Shown here: positions 1-8,357 of the stretch, piece after piece
Position numbering within the stretch: position 1 is the stretch's first letter
How the letters are laid out: each line of letters starts with the position of its first letter
Assembly (NCBI RefSeq): GCF_050948175.1
Contig: NW_027490249.1
Location: 124,001 to 188,000 of the forward strand
Length of the DNA stretch: 64,000 nucleotides
Source: Xylocopa sonorina
Taxonomy: Eukaryota > Arthropoda > Insecta > Hymenoptera > Apidae
Reading direction: 5' to 3'
The notes under the pieces: model-generated
What the model saw: only the letters and a program-made list of their open reading frames with translations
Databases searched by the model: none
Told to the model about the DNA's origin: nothing
Position numbers and translations under genes: made by a program

Positions 1-184
1 AATCCGGGGAAGACTGGATTTGAACCGAGGTGGCAGCAACGATGACGGAGTGGCAGGCTGAATACGCTGGATCGGCGTAGTCGCGCACTAAACGACGTAG
101 AAAGTTCTTTCTACCAGCATGACGCGTTTTCTTATTAGCGGAGTGACACATCCACGATGAACTTCTCCTAACTGGATTCAAATT

Positions 185-209
185 GGATAAGCGGCGGTCC
201 GCTCTATCC
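185..209 (-). promoter_or_regulatory. LTR hairpin 1 (3' LTR copy)
   Basis: Inverted repeat on the plus strand: outer arm GGATA pairs with TATCC, inner arm AGCGG pairs with CCGCT, loop CGGT, one unpaired C. It shares the inner stem and loop with the hairpin at 274-298 but has a different, still complementary, outer stem. It probably acts as RNA in the transcribed part of the LTR. Function unknown. Confidence 0.6.
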
Positions 210-273
210 GCATCGGTCCAGCAGAACGAAGAACGATCGGTTACTTCGAGTAGTCCGTACCTGTAGTCCACAC

Positions 274-298
274 AGTTAAGCGGCGGTCCGCTCTAACT
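274..298 (-). promoter_or_regulatory. LTR hairpin 2 (3' LTR copy)
   Basis: Same inner stem (AGCGG/CCGCT), loop (CGGT) and unpaired C as the hairpin at 185-209, but the outer stem is AGTTA/TAACT instead of GGATA/TATCC. The changes are compensatory, which suggests the fold is what is maintained. Confidence 0.6.
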
Positions 299-921
299 AT
301 GTAGAGTTCCAAGTAACGATACTAAATCAAAGTATGGAAGTGATTGTGTATACGCGAGAACCGAAGGTGATCGCGTGGAAATAGAAATGAAATAGAAATT
401 TAAATGTAAAATAACAATAAAGATATATTCTGTATAAAAAACCTATGCTATATACTTTACTTCCCAAAACTAAACTTAGTAGAAATAGAACTTAACTAGA
501 AATCGAAATGGAACTTGAAATAGAATTAGAAGACACCTCGAAGAGGTGATGGAAAGGCACTAAGCCATAAGTTAAACTAGAAGTATCGGGTACTCGGGTC
601 GAGTCCCAGAGAGAGGTCTGAGTCGATTCGAAGTAGGAACTAGAATGTGCTCTTGCTCGCCTGCTCGAGACCTTCTCGGGTCGCGTGGCGCGCGAGTCGT
701 TGGGCTCTCGCGGTGGGGCGGACGGTCGGAGTAGGGCGGCCACGCGGTGGGGTGGCCGGTCGGAGTGGGAGCGGCTCGCGTTACGCGTGAGCCGCGAGCG
801 TCAAATGCGCGCGGGCGCGCGTCGCAACTTATGAACTAGAAAATACATATTGAACTTAGAATTATATGCGTGTGTGTTGTTCGTGTTACAATGTGTGTGT
901 CGTGTACTTAGAAATAGGATT

Positions 922-3900
922 TTAGTATTTATACGTATATACATTAGAATAGTAAACGTAAGGGTAAGTAAGGGCGGGTGACTCGATGCGTTGCTGTGCT
1001 GGTGCCTCGTGGATATCGGGATACGCGCGATAGCGCGTTTGGCCGGTCCATCTCCGGGGCGGATACTGCGGGTCGGCTGCCTTAGCTCGGCGAAGGGGTG
1101 ATTTGCCCGTGCGCTCGAATGTAGATGTTCGCAGGTAAGAAGGCTCTGCGTGCTGTGGGAGGCGTTGGGGGGTGGAAGGCGGTACGCCGGACGTTACACC
1201 TCCCCCCTTCGAAAAGGAGTCTTGGCGGTGCCAAGATCTCCTGACTGGTTGGTGCCCGTAGGGGCGTGCCTCGGTGGTTGCTGCGCTGCCGGTTGTCTGC
1301 CGTGGTTCCGCTGAGTTTCTGCTTTTCCTGCAATAGCGAATTCGCTTCGCCTCTGGGGAGTGGCCCGTGTCGATGATAGCCGCACCTTTGCTGCTAATTG
1401 GTTTGGTACTGGCACTGCAATTGTCTCTATCACTAGCACTGATTTCATTCGCTCCTGTTACGTTCACCCTTGTCTCACTGTCAGTCTTTGTCTGTTTTAT
1501 TACACTCTTACGTTTACAAGGTTTTAGTTTGTTTGAATGTACGATTTTAATTTTTCCCTTAATAGATAGTTTTACATTATTATTATTGAGAATTTCGAAG
1601 ATTCTAAATGGGCCGACATACTGGGATTGGAATTTGTGTTTACAAGGTTCCCTTAATAGAAATACCCATTGTCCAACCTCGAATCTCTGTACATTTTGTT
1701 TCCTGTCGTAATAGTACTTAGCTCGCTGTTTCGCTCGGTCTAAATTTTCTTTCGCTAATTTTTGTGAATTCGTGATTTTCTGGTTTAGGTCTCGTAGGTA
1801 GTCGGAATAGGTTTCGTTCTCCGAAATGTCTTGAAACGGCGTTTCTGATGGCGTTCTGGCTATACGCCCGAAAACTAACTCGTGTGGGGTATATAGTGTA
1901 CCCTCGTGAACGCTCGTATTGTACGAAAACATGGCGTAGGGTAGCCATTTTGCCCAATCGCCACTGGTGTCGATGAAGTGCTTAAGGTATTCCGCAAGCA
2001 CGTGATGCGATCTTTCGACTGAGCCGTTCGTTTGAGGATGGAATGCTGTTGACTTGTATTGTTTTATGCGGAATTTGATTGCGATAGCTTTTATTAAAGA
2101 ATTAATGAAATTAGAACCCTGATCGGTCAAGATACCTTTCGGGCATCCGAATTTGCAAATGAAGTTGGTAATCAAGGCATCTGCAATATCGACCGCAGAT
2201 GTCTGTTTTAGTGGGATCGCGACGGAAAATTTAGTTAGTAGATCTTGGATGGTAAGGATGTTCGTGAAACCTTCGGGAGTTGTAGGAAGTGGGCCCATGA
2301 CGTCCATCGATATTTTATCGAATGCACATCCTGGGGTATCTGTTAGAGTTAGCGGTTGCCTTGTTTTCATCCGAACTAGTTTCTCCGTTTGACAGCTTCT
2401 ACATTTGCTTATGTAATCTTGAATTTGGGCCTTCATGTTCGGCCAATAGAATCTTTCTCTTATCCGCGAATAGGTTTTGTTGACACCTTTGTGTCCTCCT
2501 ATAGGTGAGTCGTGATTTTCTCTTATGATTTGTTCCCTGTTTTGTTCAGCTGGAATGTGAATAATACCCTGACAGACGGTAATTTGCAGAGGGGTTTCAT
2601 AAAACAGATCTTGCAATAATTTCTGAAGTCGCGACCACGGAATTGAATCAAGTGACGTTTGTGCTATACTTATTGTTGTAATTTGTAATTCTGAAATTAC
2701 GTCGAAAAGTGAACGTAGAGATTCTATTACTAATTGAAAGTCAATTGCACGTTTCTCATGTTCGACTACCGGTAGTTGCATCTGATAGAAGGTATCCAAT
2801 TTTACTACTTTGGCTTTGGTTAGATTTATGTCTGATTTGTGCGAAAAGAATTTACCTGCCTTGTTTGTCTGGCTTGCGCCTGCGTCGTACGGCTGTCCTG
2901 ATTTTGTAATAAAAAGAACGGTGTTGTCGCGTCTAGTTGCGATTGTGTCTCGCGTAAATTTGAACAAAGGCTCGTATCGAACGTACTCCGTCGGTAACCT
3001 ATCCGGTGTGGTACGATTTGAATCGGGTGAAGGCGGAGGAGGAGGAGGGGGAGGAGGAGGAGGCATTGCGGTTTTTCCTGATTTACGAGGCTTAGGATAA
3101 GGGTCGAATATGTCCTCGTCGGATGAGGACGGTTGGATCAGAGGACAGACTTTCACTGGGTTACGTGACAATGCGTCTGCATTTAGATTTGTTTTGCCTG
3201 TTTTATATATGATCTCGTAATCATATTCCGCAAGTTTCAATCTCCACCTCACGAGTCGGCTGGAAGGATCCTTAACAGAATTCATCCACACCAGTGGACG
3301 ATGGTCTGTTACGAGTTTCAACTGATTGCCATAAATATACGGCCTGAACTGATGGACGGCATAGATGATCGCGAGACATTCTTTTTCTATCGTTGAGTAA
3401 TTCTTTTCCGCTGAATTGAGAAGTCTCGACGTGTACGCTATCGGGAGATCGCTACCTATTTGACCCTGACTTAACACTGCGCCTATAGCATCCGCCGATG
3501 CGTCTGTCGTAATGACGAATGGAAGCTTGAAGTTAGGGTATTGTAAAATCGGCGCCTCGCAGAGCGCATCTCGCAATTTCACGAAAGCGTTTTGTTGTTC
3601 GTTTCTCCAAATGAACAAAGTGTCTTTTTTCAATAAATTTGTTAAAGGTTTTGCCGTATTTGAGAAATTTGGAATGAATCGTCTGTAATATCCTGCCAGA
3701 CCGAGAAATTGTTTCACTTGCTTTTGATTAGTGGGACGCGGGAAATTCCGAACTGCGCTTACTTTTGCTGGATCGGGTTTCACGCCGCTTTCGCTTATGA
3801 CGTGGCCCAAGTAATTGACTTCGCGGCGAAGAAACTCGCACTTGTCAGGCTGCAGGGATAAATTAGCTTCTCTGAGTTTGTTTACGAGTTTTAAGTATTT

Positions 3901-5694
3901 CGTGGCGTGCTCTTGAAGTGAGCTAGCGTATATCACGATGTCATCCAAATATACAAACAGCTCGTTTCCCTGCAGGCCTGTGAGCGCGCTATCCATTAGG
4001 CGCTGGAACTTTGCGGGTGCGTTCTTCAATCCAAATGGCATTCGAGTAAACTCGAAATGCCCATTGGGTGTTGAAAAGGCGGTTTTGTGTGCATCAGCGG
4101 GTTCCATTGGTATCTGATGAAACCCGCTGGCCAGATCGAATGTGCTGAAGTACTTAGCACTTCCGAGTTGATCTAGGATTTCGGTAATGCACGGTAACGG
4201 GTACGCGTCCGCGATCGATTTTTCGTTTAGCTTACGATAGTCTATAACGACTCTCCATCTTTTCTTTTCCTGAGAGTCCGCCTTTTTCGGGACGACCCAA
4301 AGGGGAGAGTTATACGGAGATTTGGAATTTTTAATTATGGCATTATGTAATAAAGTCTCTACTTGCTTCCGGATCTCCTCCTTGTGCGCGGGTGGGAACC
4401 GGTACTGTTTAACATTAATTGGTTTTTCGTCGACCGTTGGGATTTTGTGTGTCGTTGCCGTAGTGTGCCCCAACTTGTCACCCTCGATATAGAACAGATC
4501 CTGGCTCTTGTTGATAAGATCTATTACATGATTCTTTTCCTCTACGTTTAGATGTTCGAGCCGTAGAAGATCTATTATATTTTCGAGGCGAGACTTCGCT
4601 GGTTGAGATCGCGTGGCTTTTACGACTGACTTTGTTATTTGCGCATACGTTGGTTTTTCTTGCGCGGAAGGAGGGGATCCGTGTCCGAGACACGGCATTC
4701 GATGAGACGCGAAGAATTTATGGTCACCCTTCTGGGTTTTGCCGTATCGTTCGGCGGAATTTGAATTTTGACTTGAGCTTGAGTTTGAACTTGAATTGGA
4801 AATAGAATTTGACTTTGAACTAGAATTAGAATTTGACGTTGAATTTGACTTTGAGTTAGAATTGGAATTTGAGTTTGAAATTGAATGGGAATTAGAATTT
4901 GGAATTTGCGAGAACGTTGGAAATAGCGCGAGGCTGTTTTCTATCGGATTTTCCGATGTTTCCAACGGTTCTAACTCAATCGGGGATAGAGCGAAGTTAA
5001 CCGTTTTGTCGGTGGAATTAATTATTCTCGCTATCGCTCTATCTCCGGTGACTCTAACTAACGCGTCTCCAAAATAGACGCCTGGGGCTATATTGATTCG
5101 AGGAATTATTTCCTCGTTCATGAGTGGGTTAACCACTCGAACGCTGATTCCGGTATTCATACGAGGTGGAATTGAAAATTTGTCTCTACCTTTGAAAAAT
5201 TTTTCCGCGATTTTCCGCGGTTCTTCCCGTGATTTCGCAGCGCGTTTTGGTTTTTGGGCGGCTTTCGACGGCTTTTTGGCTAAAGGCTCGACCGTTTCGT
5301 GGCTTTCCGAAATTACTTGTCCTGAATTAGGATTCGGTTTAATCTCCGTAGAAACGATATCGCGACAAAATGGGATGGTTGTCCCGTGCCATCTAACTTG
5401 CTTTTTTATAAAGGAAATTTCAGCGTCCGCGCAAAAACCTGAGCCCAGAATTCCATCAGGACCCAGCGGAAAATTGTCGCTAACGACATTGAATGGAACT
5501 AAACGTCCGAATAGAATGATATTGACCGTTCCTATGGTTTTAGCTTGTCCGTTCGTTACGCCCGTAATAACTAGGGTCTCGGACGAATCTACGCGTGCCG
5601 AAGGGGATAAGGCTGATTGCTTAATGATGTTGATCTCAGCGCCTGTATCTATCATGAATTCAGTATTCGTTAGTAAGGTGGCTGAGGTTAACAT
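922..5694 (-). CDS. pol: Pol polyprotein: protease, reverse transcriptase, RNase H, integrase
   Basis: This 1590-residue frame encodes the enzymes for reverse transcription and integration. Protease: D16-T17-G18, with ILG at 82-84. Reverse transcriptase, about 455-640: FD at 519-520, FGLKNAP at 554-560 and the active-site YLDD at 582-585. RNase H: D731, E770 or E772, D797 and D840. Integrase: zinc finger H1061, H1068, C1098, C1101; catalytic D1131, D1191, E1227; and a GPF motif at 1361-1363. All expected catalytic residues are present. A Ser/Asn-rich linker (about 264-314) separates protease from RT, and a run of 11 prolines (878-888) lies between RNase H and integrase. Residues 1499-1590 are encoded in the 3' LTR. 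The frame is open upstream to 5850, overlapping gag in the -1 frame, so Met1 at 5694 is probably not the real start; translation likely enters by frameshift. No chromodomain or env was recognised. Confidence 0.95.
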   Translation of the reverse strand: MLTSATLLTNTEFMIDTGAEINIIKQSALSPSARVDSSETLVITGVTNGQAKTIGTVNIILFGRLVPFNVVSDNFPLGPDGILGSGFCADAEISFIKKQVRWHGTTIPFCRDIVSTEIKPNPNSGQVISESHETVEPLAKKPSKAAQKPKRAAKSREEPRKIAEKFFKGRDKFSIPPRMNTGISVRVVNPLMNEEIIPRINIAPGVYFGDALVRVTGDRAIARIINSTDKTVNFALSPIELEPLETSENPIENSLALFPTFSQIPNSNSHSISNSNSNSNSKSNSTSNSNSSSKSNSISNSSSNSSSSQNSNSAERYGKTQKGDHKFFASHRMPCLGHGSPPSAQEKPTYAQITKSVVKATRSQPAKSRLENIIDLLRLEHLNVEEKNHVIDLINKSQDLFYIEGDKLGHTTATTHKIPTVDEKPINVKQYRFPPAHKEEIRKQVETLLHNAIIKNSKSPYNSPLWVVPKKADSQEKKRWRVVIDYRKLNEKSIADAYPLPCITEILDQLGSAKYFSTFDLASGFHQIPMEPADAHKTAFSTPNGHFEFTRMPFGLKNAPAKFQRLMDSALTGLQGNELFVYLDDIVIYASSLQEHATKYLKLVNKLREANLSLQPDKCEFLRREVNYLGHVISESGVKPDPAKVSAVRNFPRPTNQKQVKQFLGLAGYYRRFIPNFSNTAKPLTNLLKKDTLFIWRNEQQNAFVKLRDALCEAPILQYPNFKLPFVITTDASADAIGAVLSQGQIGSDLPIAYTSRLLNSAEKNYSTIEKECLAIIYAVHQFRPYIYGNQLKLVTDHRPLVWMNSVKDPSSRLVRWRLKLAEYDYEIIYKTGKTNLNADALSRNPVKVCPLIQPSSSDEDIFDPYPKPRKSGKTAMPPPPPPPPPPPSPDSNRTTPDRLPTEYVRYEPLFKFTRDTIATRRDNTVLFITKSGQPYDAGASQTNKAGKFFSHKSDINLTKAKVVKLDTFYQMQLPVVEHEKRAIDFQLVIESLRSLFDVISELQITTISIAQTSLDSIPWSRLQKLLQDLFYETPLQITVCQGIIHIPAEQNREQIIRENHDSPIGGHKGVNKTYSRIRERFYWPNMKAQIQDYISKCRSCQTEKLVRMKTRQPLTLTDTPGCAFDKISMDVMGPLPTTPEGFTNILTIQDLLTKFSVAIPLKQTSAVDIADALITNFICKFGCPKGILTDQGSNFINSLIKAIAIKFRIKQYKSTAFHPQTNGSVERSHHVLAEYLKHFIDTSGDWAKWLPYAMFSYNTSVHEGTLYTPHELVFGRIARTPSETPFQDISENETYSDYLRDLNQKITNSQKLAKENLDRAKQRAKYYYDRKQNVQRFEVGQWVFLLREPCKHKFQSQYVGPFRIFEILNNNNVKLSIKGKIKIVHSNKLKPCKRKSVIKQTKTDSETRVNVTGANEISASDRDNCSASTKPISSKGAAIIDTGHSPEAKRIRYCRKSRNSAEPRQTTGSAATTEARPYGHQPVRRSWHRQDSFSKGGGVTSGVPPSTPQRLPQHAEPSYLRTSTFERTGKSPLRRAKAADPQYPPRRWTGQTRYRAYPDIHEAPAQQRIESPALTYPYVYYSNVYTYKY
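926..933 (-). promoter_or_regulatory. TATA box in the 3' LTR
   Basis: The minus strand reads TATAAATA, about 265 nt from the LTR start, a normal place for the U3 promoter. It overlaps the last codons of pol (tat aaa tac taa). An identical box is in the 5' LTR. The start site is inferred, not seen. No AATAAA was found downstream on this strand. Confidence 0.6.
1199..1209 (-). promoter_or_regulatory. Polypurine tract (plus-strand primer)
   Basis: The minus strand reads AAGGGGGGAGG immediately before the LTR start TGTAAC. Ty3/gypsy elements prime plus-strand DNA here with an RNase H-resistant purine RNA. The tract lies inside the pol frame and codes for the Lys-Gly-Gly-Gly around residues 1496-1499. 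Confidence 0.9.
3031..3063 (-). repeat. GGA-type simple repeat coding polyproline in Pol
   Basis: A near-pure GGA/GGG run on the plus strand encodes 11 consecutive prolines (residues 878-888), between RNase H and integrase. It is probably a flexible spacer and prone to length change. Confidence 0.85.
4753..4905 (-). repeat. Low-complexity Ser/Asn-coding tract in Pol
   Basis: Degenerate 6-bp repeats (plus strand like gaattt, gaattg, gaactt) encode about 50 residues dominated by alternating Ser and Asn (264-314) between protease and RT. It looks like simple-sequence expansion in a linker. The frame is kept. Confidence 0.85.
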
Positions 5695-5726
5695 GACGTT
5701 GGGTGTATTCGTTTTGCCCGTGAGTT

Positions 5727-7016
5727 TTACTGAGGCGCTGGATCGTCTTGTACGATCGTTTGTTCGTCTGTCGCGAGAGTCCTCACGTTTCGGGTGGCCT
5801 CGCGACCTGTCTCGCGGCGCGGCGGGAGGCCATACCCGTTTCCCGACTGCCTATTACTGTTATTGAACAGCCTCTTACGACATTCTTCTATTAAATGTCC
5901 CTGATTTTTGCAATATCTGCAATATTTGTCCTGTATTACGACCGGACGCGGATTTTCGTACGGTTGCCTACGCGCAGGGGCTTCGCGTGGGGAAGCAGGA
6001 GCGACGGTGTTCGGTATTTGTCGCGGCGGAAATCTTGAACGACAGTCCCTAGCATAGTGTCCGGTATTATTACAGATCGAACAAGTTATATCGCTGCGAT
6101 TGTTTCTAACTTCGGCGCGGGGACGAGCGTTCGGTAATCGCTGACAATCACGTTCGTAGCGTTTGTAAAGTTCGCGGGCACGCGCGAATGCTTCTTGAGG
6201 CGAATGTATCTGGGACATTGGCATTTGATTCCGAATATCGGGGATTAGCCCGTCGAAAAAGCAATGTAGCGTTAGCTCGTCCACGTCGGAAGGGTTTCGC
6301 GAGGCATAAGGGGACGTTCGTTCGCAATCAATTATAGCCGATCGTAAGTCCTTTACCCTGCTTATAAAATCAAGAATATGTTCGTCGTATTTCATGAATA
6401 TATTCGTCAGCTCCCCTCTGTAATGATCAGCGGATCGTATCGAGCCGAATGAATGGCGGAGCGTGTCGGTTAATTCAAGGACGGTATTACACGGCTCGTC
6501 CTCCAAAGCTAAATACGCTCGTCCTTTTAATTTACTCCTTACTAATCGCGTAAACGTTCTCTCGCACCCATTAGGTATTAATTCGTACGCGCGTTTGCAA
6601 GCACGCGTGAACTGTAACACCGGGATATTGTGTCCGTCGAACTGTGGAACGGCCTCTAGAGCTTGTTTAAGAGAGAGTTCGTCGTGTTGATTTACGCTAT
6701 CCGTGAGCGTTATTTGTGGCGGTGTCGAATTTACGCCGGGGAATTCGAGGGGTGCCGTATCGGTTCGCGAGATATTCTGAGAACGACGCAAGGCGTCCAG
6801 CTCGCGGCGCATTTGTTCTAGCTGTTGCATCAAAGCTAACGTATTATCGGCGGATCGGTTACCTTCCATCGTATCGGAGGTTCGCGGGAGTGGCTCGGCG
6901 AGTGCGTCTTGGAAATCGATAGGTCTGGCTACGGGGTGCTCCTTATCGGTTTCGTTATTCGCGGCTGTACCTCGAGGCGGTTGGAATCGGGTCTTTACGG
7001 GTGTACGCGTCGCCAT
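5727..7016 (-). CDS. gag: Gag polyprotein with two CCHC zinc knuckles
   Basis: This 429-residue protein should form the virus-like particle and bind genomic RNA. Residues about 60-80 form a short charged, leucine-containing helix that could be a coiled coil. Residues about 110-290 match the expected place of the capsid-like retrotransposon Gag region. Two nucleocapsid zinc knuckles of form CX2CX4HX4C lie at C312-C325 and C366-C379, followed by a basic tail. The ATG is 50 nt downstream of the primer-binding site and is the first ATG in that leader. The frame ends 32 nt before pol Met1, but pol's open frame overlaps the last 124 nt of gag. The slippery site is at residues 391-393, so frameshifted ribosomes keep both knuckles and lose the last 36 residues. 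The sequence is intact. Confidence 0.93.
   Translation of the reverse strand: MATRTPVKTRFQPPRGTAANNETDKEHPVARPIDFQDALAEPLPRTSDTMEGNRSADNTLALMQQLEQMRRELDALRRSQNISRTDTAPLEFPGVNSTPPQITLTDSVNQHDELSLKQALEAVPQFDGHNIPVLQFTRACKRAYELIPNGCERTFTRLVRSKLKGRAYLALEDEPCNTVLELTDTLRHSFGSIRSADHYRGELTNIFMKYDEHILDFISRVKDLRSAIIDCERTSPYASRNPSDVDELTLHCFFDGLIPDIRNQMPMSQIHSPQEAFARARELYKRYERDCQRLPNARPRAEVRNNRSDITCSICNNTGHYARDCRSRFPPRQIPNTVAPASPREAPARRQPYENPRPVVIQDKYCRYCKNQGHLIEECRKRLFNNSNRQSGNGYGLPPRRETGREATRNVRTLATDEQTIVQDDPAPQ
5795..5844 (-). promoter_or_regulatory. Programmed -1 frameshift signal (slippery heptamer plus stem-loop)
   Basis: On the minus strand, gag codons 391-393 are tcG GGA AAC, so the heptamer G GGA AAC (5844-5838) is in the correct X XXY YYZ phase. 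After a 5-nt spacer (gggta), TGGCCTC (5832-5826) pairs with GAGGCCA (5801-5795). The 24-nt interior is GC-rich and can pair further (GCGCC with GGTCGC, one bulge). A -1 shift enters the pol frame just after its upstream stop at 5853-5851. Phase, spacing, stem and frame all fit retroviral-type -1 frameshifting. The mechanism is inferred. Confidence 0.85.
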
Positions 7017-7065
7017 AATTGGTCACGTTCTCGATCAAGCAGAAGTTCTAGCGAAAACGAGAAGC

Positions 7066-7084
7066 AATCCCACCGCTGTCACCA
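7066..7084 (-). promoter_or_regulatory. Primer-binding site, tRNA-Leu-like
   Basis: The plus strand reads AATCCCACCGCTGTCACCA, which looks like the last 19 nt of a tRNA-Leu (T-arm, acceptor strand, CCA). From memory, common tRNA-Leu(AAG/TAG) species end with GCTGCCACCA, one base different. The element-sense site TGGTGACAGCGG starts 7 nt after the 5' LTR. The remaining leader (7065-7017) is 49 nt with no further feature seen. Confidence 0.8.
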
Positions 7085-7608
7085 GAATTCGTGTCACGTC
7101 CGGGACCGGTAGAATTTCCGAAGTTGCCCGCGACGGCACGTGGCAGAAATCGCGGAGCCGAGCACTATATTGTGATGGGCACCGTGGTTCCTTTTATGGG
7201 ACGTTACCGGTAAAAATACCCGAGGACGCGATATAATGAGATTCCACGGACCTTTAGCTGTCTTCACACCTTGATAATTCAATAATTACGTTCCAGGTAC
7301 AGCTGCTGTCGAGGATCGCCGTCTGGTATAGCTGCGGCGTAGGGTCGGCGTTGCGGAAACGTCAGAGGAACGAGTACCCAACGGCGTTGACCGGAACTGT
7401 GAAGTGGAGCCGCAGAGCTCGCCGAATCCGGGGAAGACTGGATTTGAACCGAGGTGGCAGCAACGACGACGGAGTGGCAGGCTGAATACGCTGGATCGGC
7501 GTAGTCGCGCACTAAACGACGTAGAAAGTTCTTTCTACCAGCACGACGCGTTTTCTTATTAGCGGAGCGACACATCCACGATGAACTTCTCCTAACTGGA
7601 TTCAAATT

Positions 7609-7633
7609 GGATAAGCGGCGGTCCGCTCTATCC
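7609..7633 (-). promoter_or_regulatory. LTR hairpin 1 (5' LTR copy)
   Basis: Identical to the hairpin at 185-209. In this LTR it would lie about 700 nt downstream of the TATA box, in the RNA leader upstream of gag. It could therefore act in packaging, dimerisation or translation; the role is inferred. Confidence 0.55.
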
Positions 7634-7697
7634 GCATCGGTCCAGCAGAACGAAGAACGATCGGTTACTTCGAGTAGTCCGTACCTGTAGTCCACAC

Positions 7698-7722
7698 AGT
7701 TAAGCGGCGGTCCGCTCTAACT
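7698..7722 (-). promoter_or_regulatory. LTR hairpin 2 (5' LTR copy)
   Basis: Identical to the hairpin at 274-298, with the swapped outer stem AGTTA/TAACT. It lies 64 bp from hairpin 1. Confidence 0.55.
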
Positions 7723-8349
7723 ATGTAGAGTTCCAAGTAACGATACTAAATCGAAGTATGGAAGTGATTGTGTATACGCGAGAACCGAAGGTGATCGCGA
7801 GGAAATAGAAATAAAATAGAAATTTAAATGTAAAATAACAATAAAGATATATTCTGTATAAAAAACCTATGTTATACACTTTACTTCCCTAAACTAAACT
7901 TAGTAGAAATAGAACTTAACTAGAAATCGAAATGGAACTTGAAATAGAATTAGAAGACACCTCGAAGAGGTGATGGAAAGGCACTAAGCCATAAGTTAAA
8001 CTAGAAGTATCGGGTACTCGGGTCGAGTCCCAGAGAGAGGTCTGAGTCGAGTCGAAGTCGGAACTAGAATGTGTTCTTGCTCGCGTGCTCGAGACCTCCT
8101 CGGGTCGCGTGGCGAACGAGTCGCTGGGCCCTCTCGGTGGGGCGGACGGTCGGAGTAGGGCGGCCACGCGGTGGGGCGGCCGGTCGGAGTGGGAGCGGTT
8201 CGCGTTACGCGTGAGCCGCGAGCGTCAATTGCGCGCGGGCGCGCATCGCAACTTATGAACTAGAAAATACATATTGAACTTAGAATTATATGTGTGTGTG
8301 TTGTTCTTGTTACAATGTGTGTGTCGTGTACTTAGAAATAGGATTTTAG

Positions 8350-8357
8350 TATTTATA
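8350..8357 (-). promoter_or_regulatory. TATA box in the 5' LTR (likely element promoter)
   Basis: The minus strand reads TATAAATA at the same LTR position as 926-933. Transcription would start about 30 nt downstream, near 8320, and read left through gag and pol. Start site inferred from spacing. Confidence 0.6.

Larger units (their letters stand above)
1..1198 (-). repeat. 3' LTR of the retrotransposon, truncated by window edge
   Basis: Bases 1-1198 align base for base with 7425-8622 (constant offset 7424) with about 31 substitutions and no net indel. The element-sense start is TGTAACGTCC at 1198, directly after the polypurine tract. The other end is outside the window. It contains the last 92 codons of pol, a TATA box at 926-933 and two hairpin motifs at 185-209 and 274-298. 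Bases 1-921 hold no convincing gene. They are LTR sequence with an A-rich stretch around 380-430 and a GC-rich stretch around 655-825. Confidence 0.95.

Noticed and set aside
16..26. tRNA-like B box (GGTTCAAATCC on the minus strand) in the LTR, also at 7440-7450
   Set aside because: No matching A box, cloverleaf or acceptor stem was found, so it is probably chance.
415..420. AATAAA as the element's polyadenylation signal
   Set aside because: It is on the plus strand, opposite to element transcription. No TTTATT was found on the plus strand of the LTR.
492..743. 83-codon minus-strand frame present in both LTRs (also 7916-8167)
   Set aside because: About nine amino-acid differences between the two copies, mostly non-synonymous, and no recognisable domain; it is not under visible constraint. 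It could be an upstream frame in the leader RNA.
1363..1371. Second DTG (Pol residues 1442-1444) as another protease site
   Set aside because: It lies beyond integrase in a low-complexity tail, without the flanking protease fold or ILG partner.
922..1500. env gene or integrase chromodomain
   Set aside because: Downstream of the GPF motif there are only about 225 residues with no signal peptide, transmembrane segment or aromatic-cage pattern.
1367..1711. Plus-strand frames across gag-pol (for example 1367-1711 and 5093-5866)
   Set aside because: Antisense shadows of the conserved pol and gag frames.
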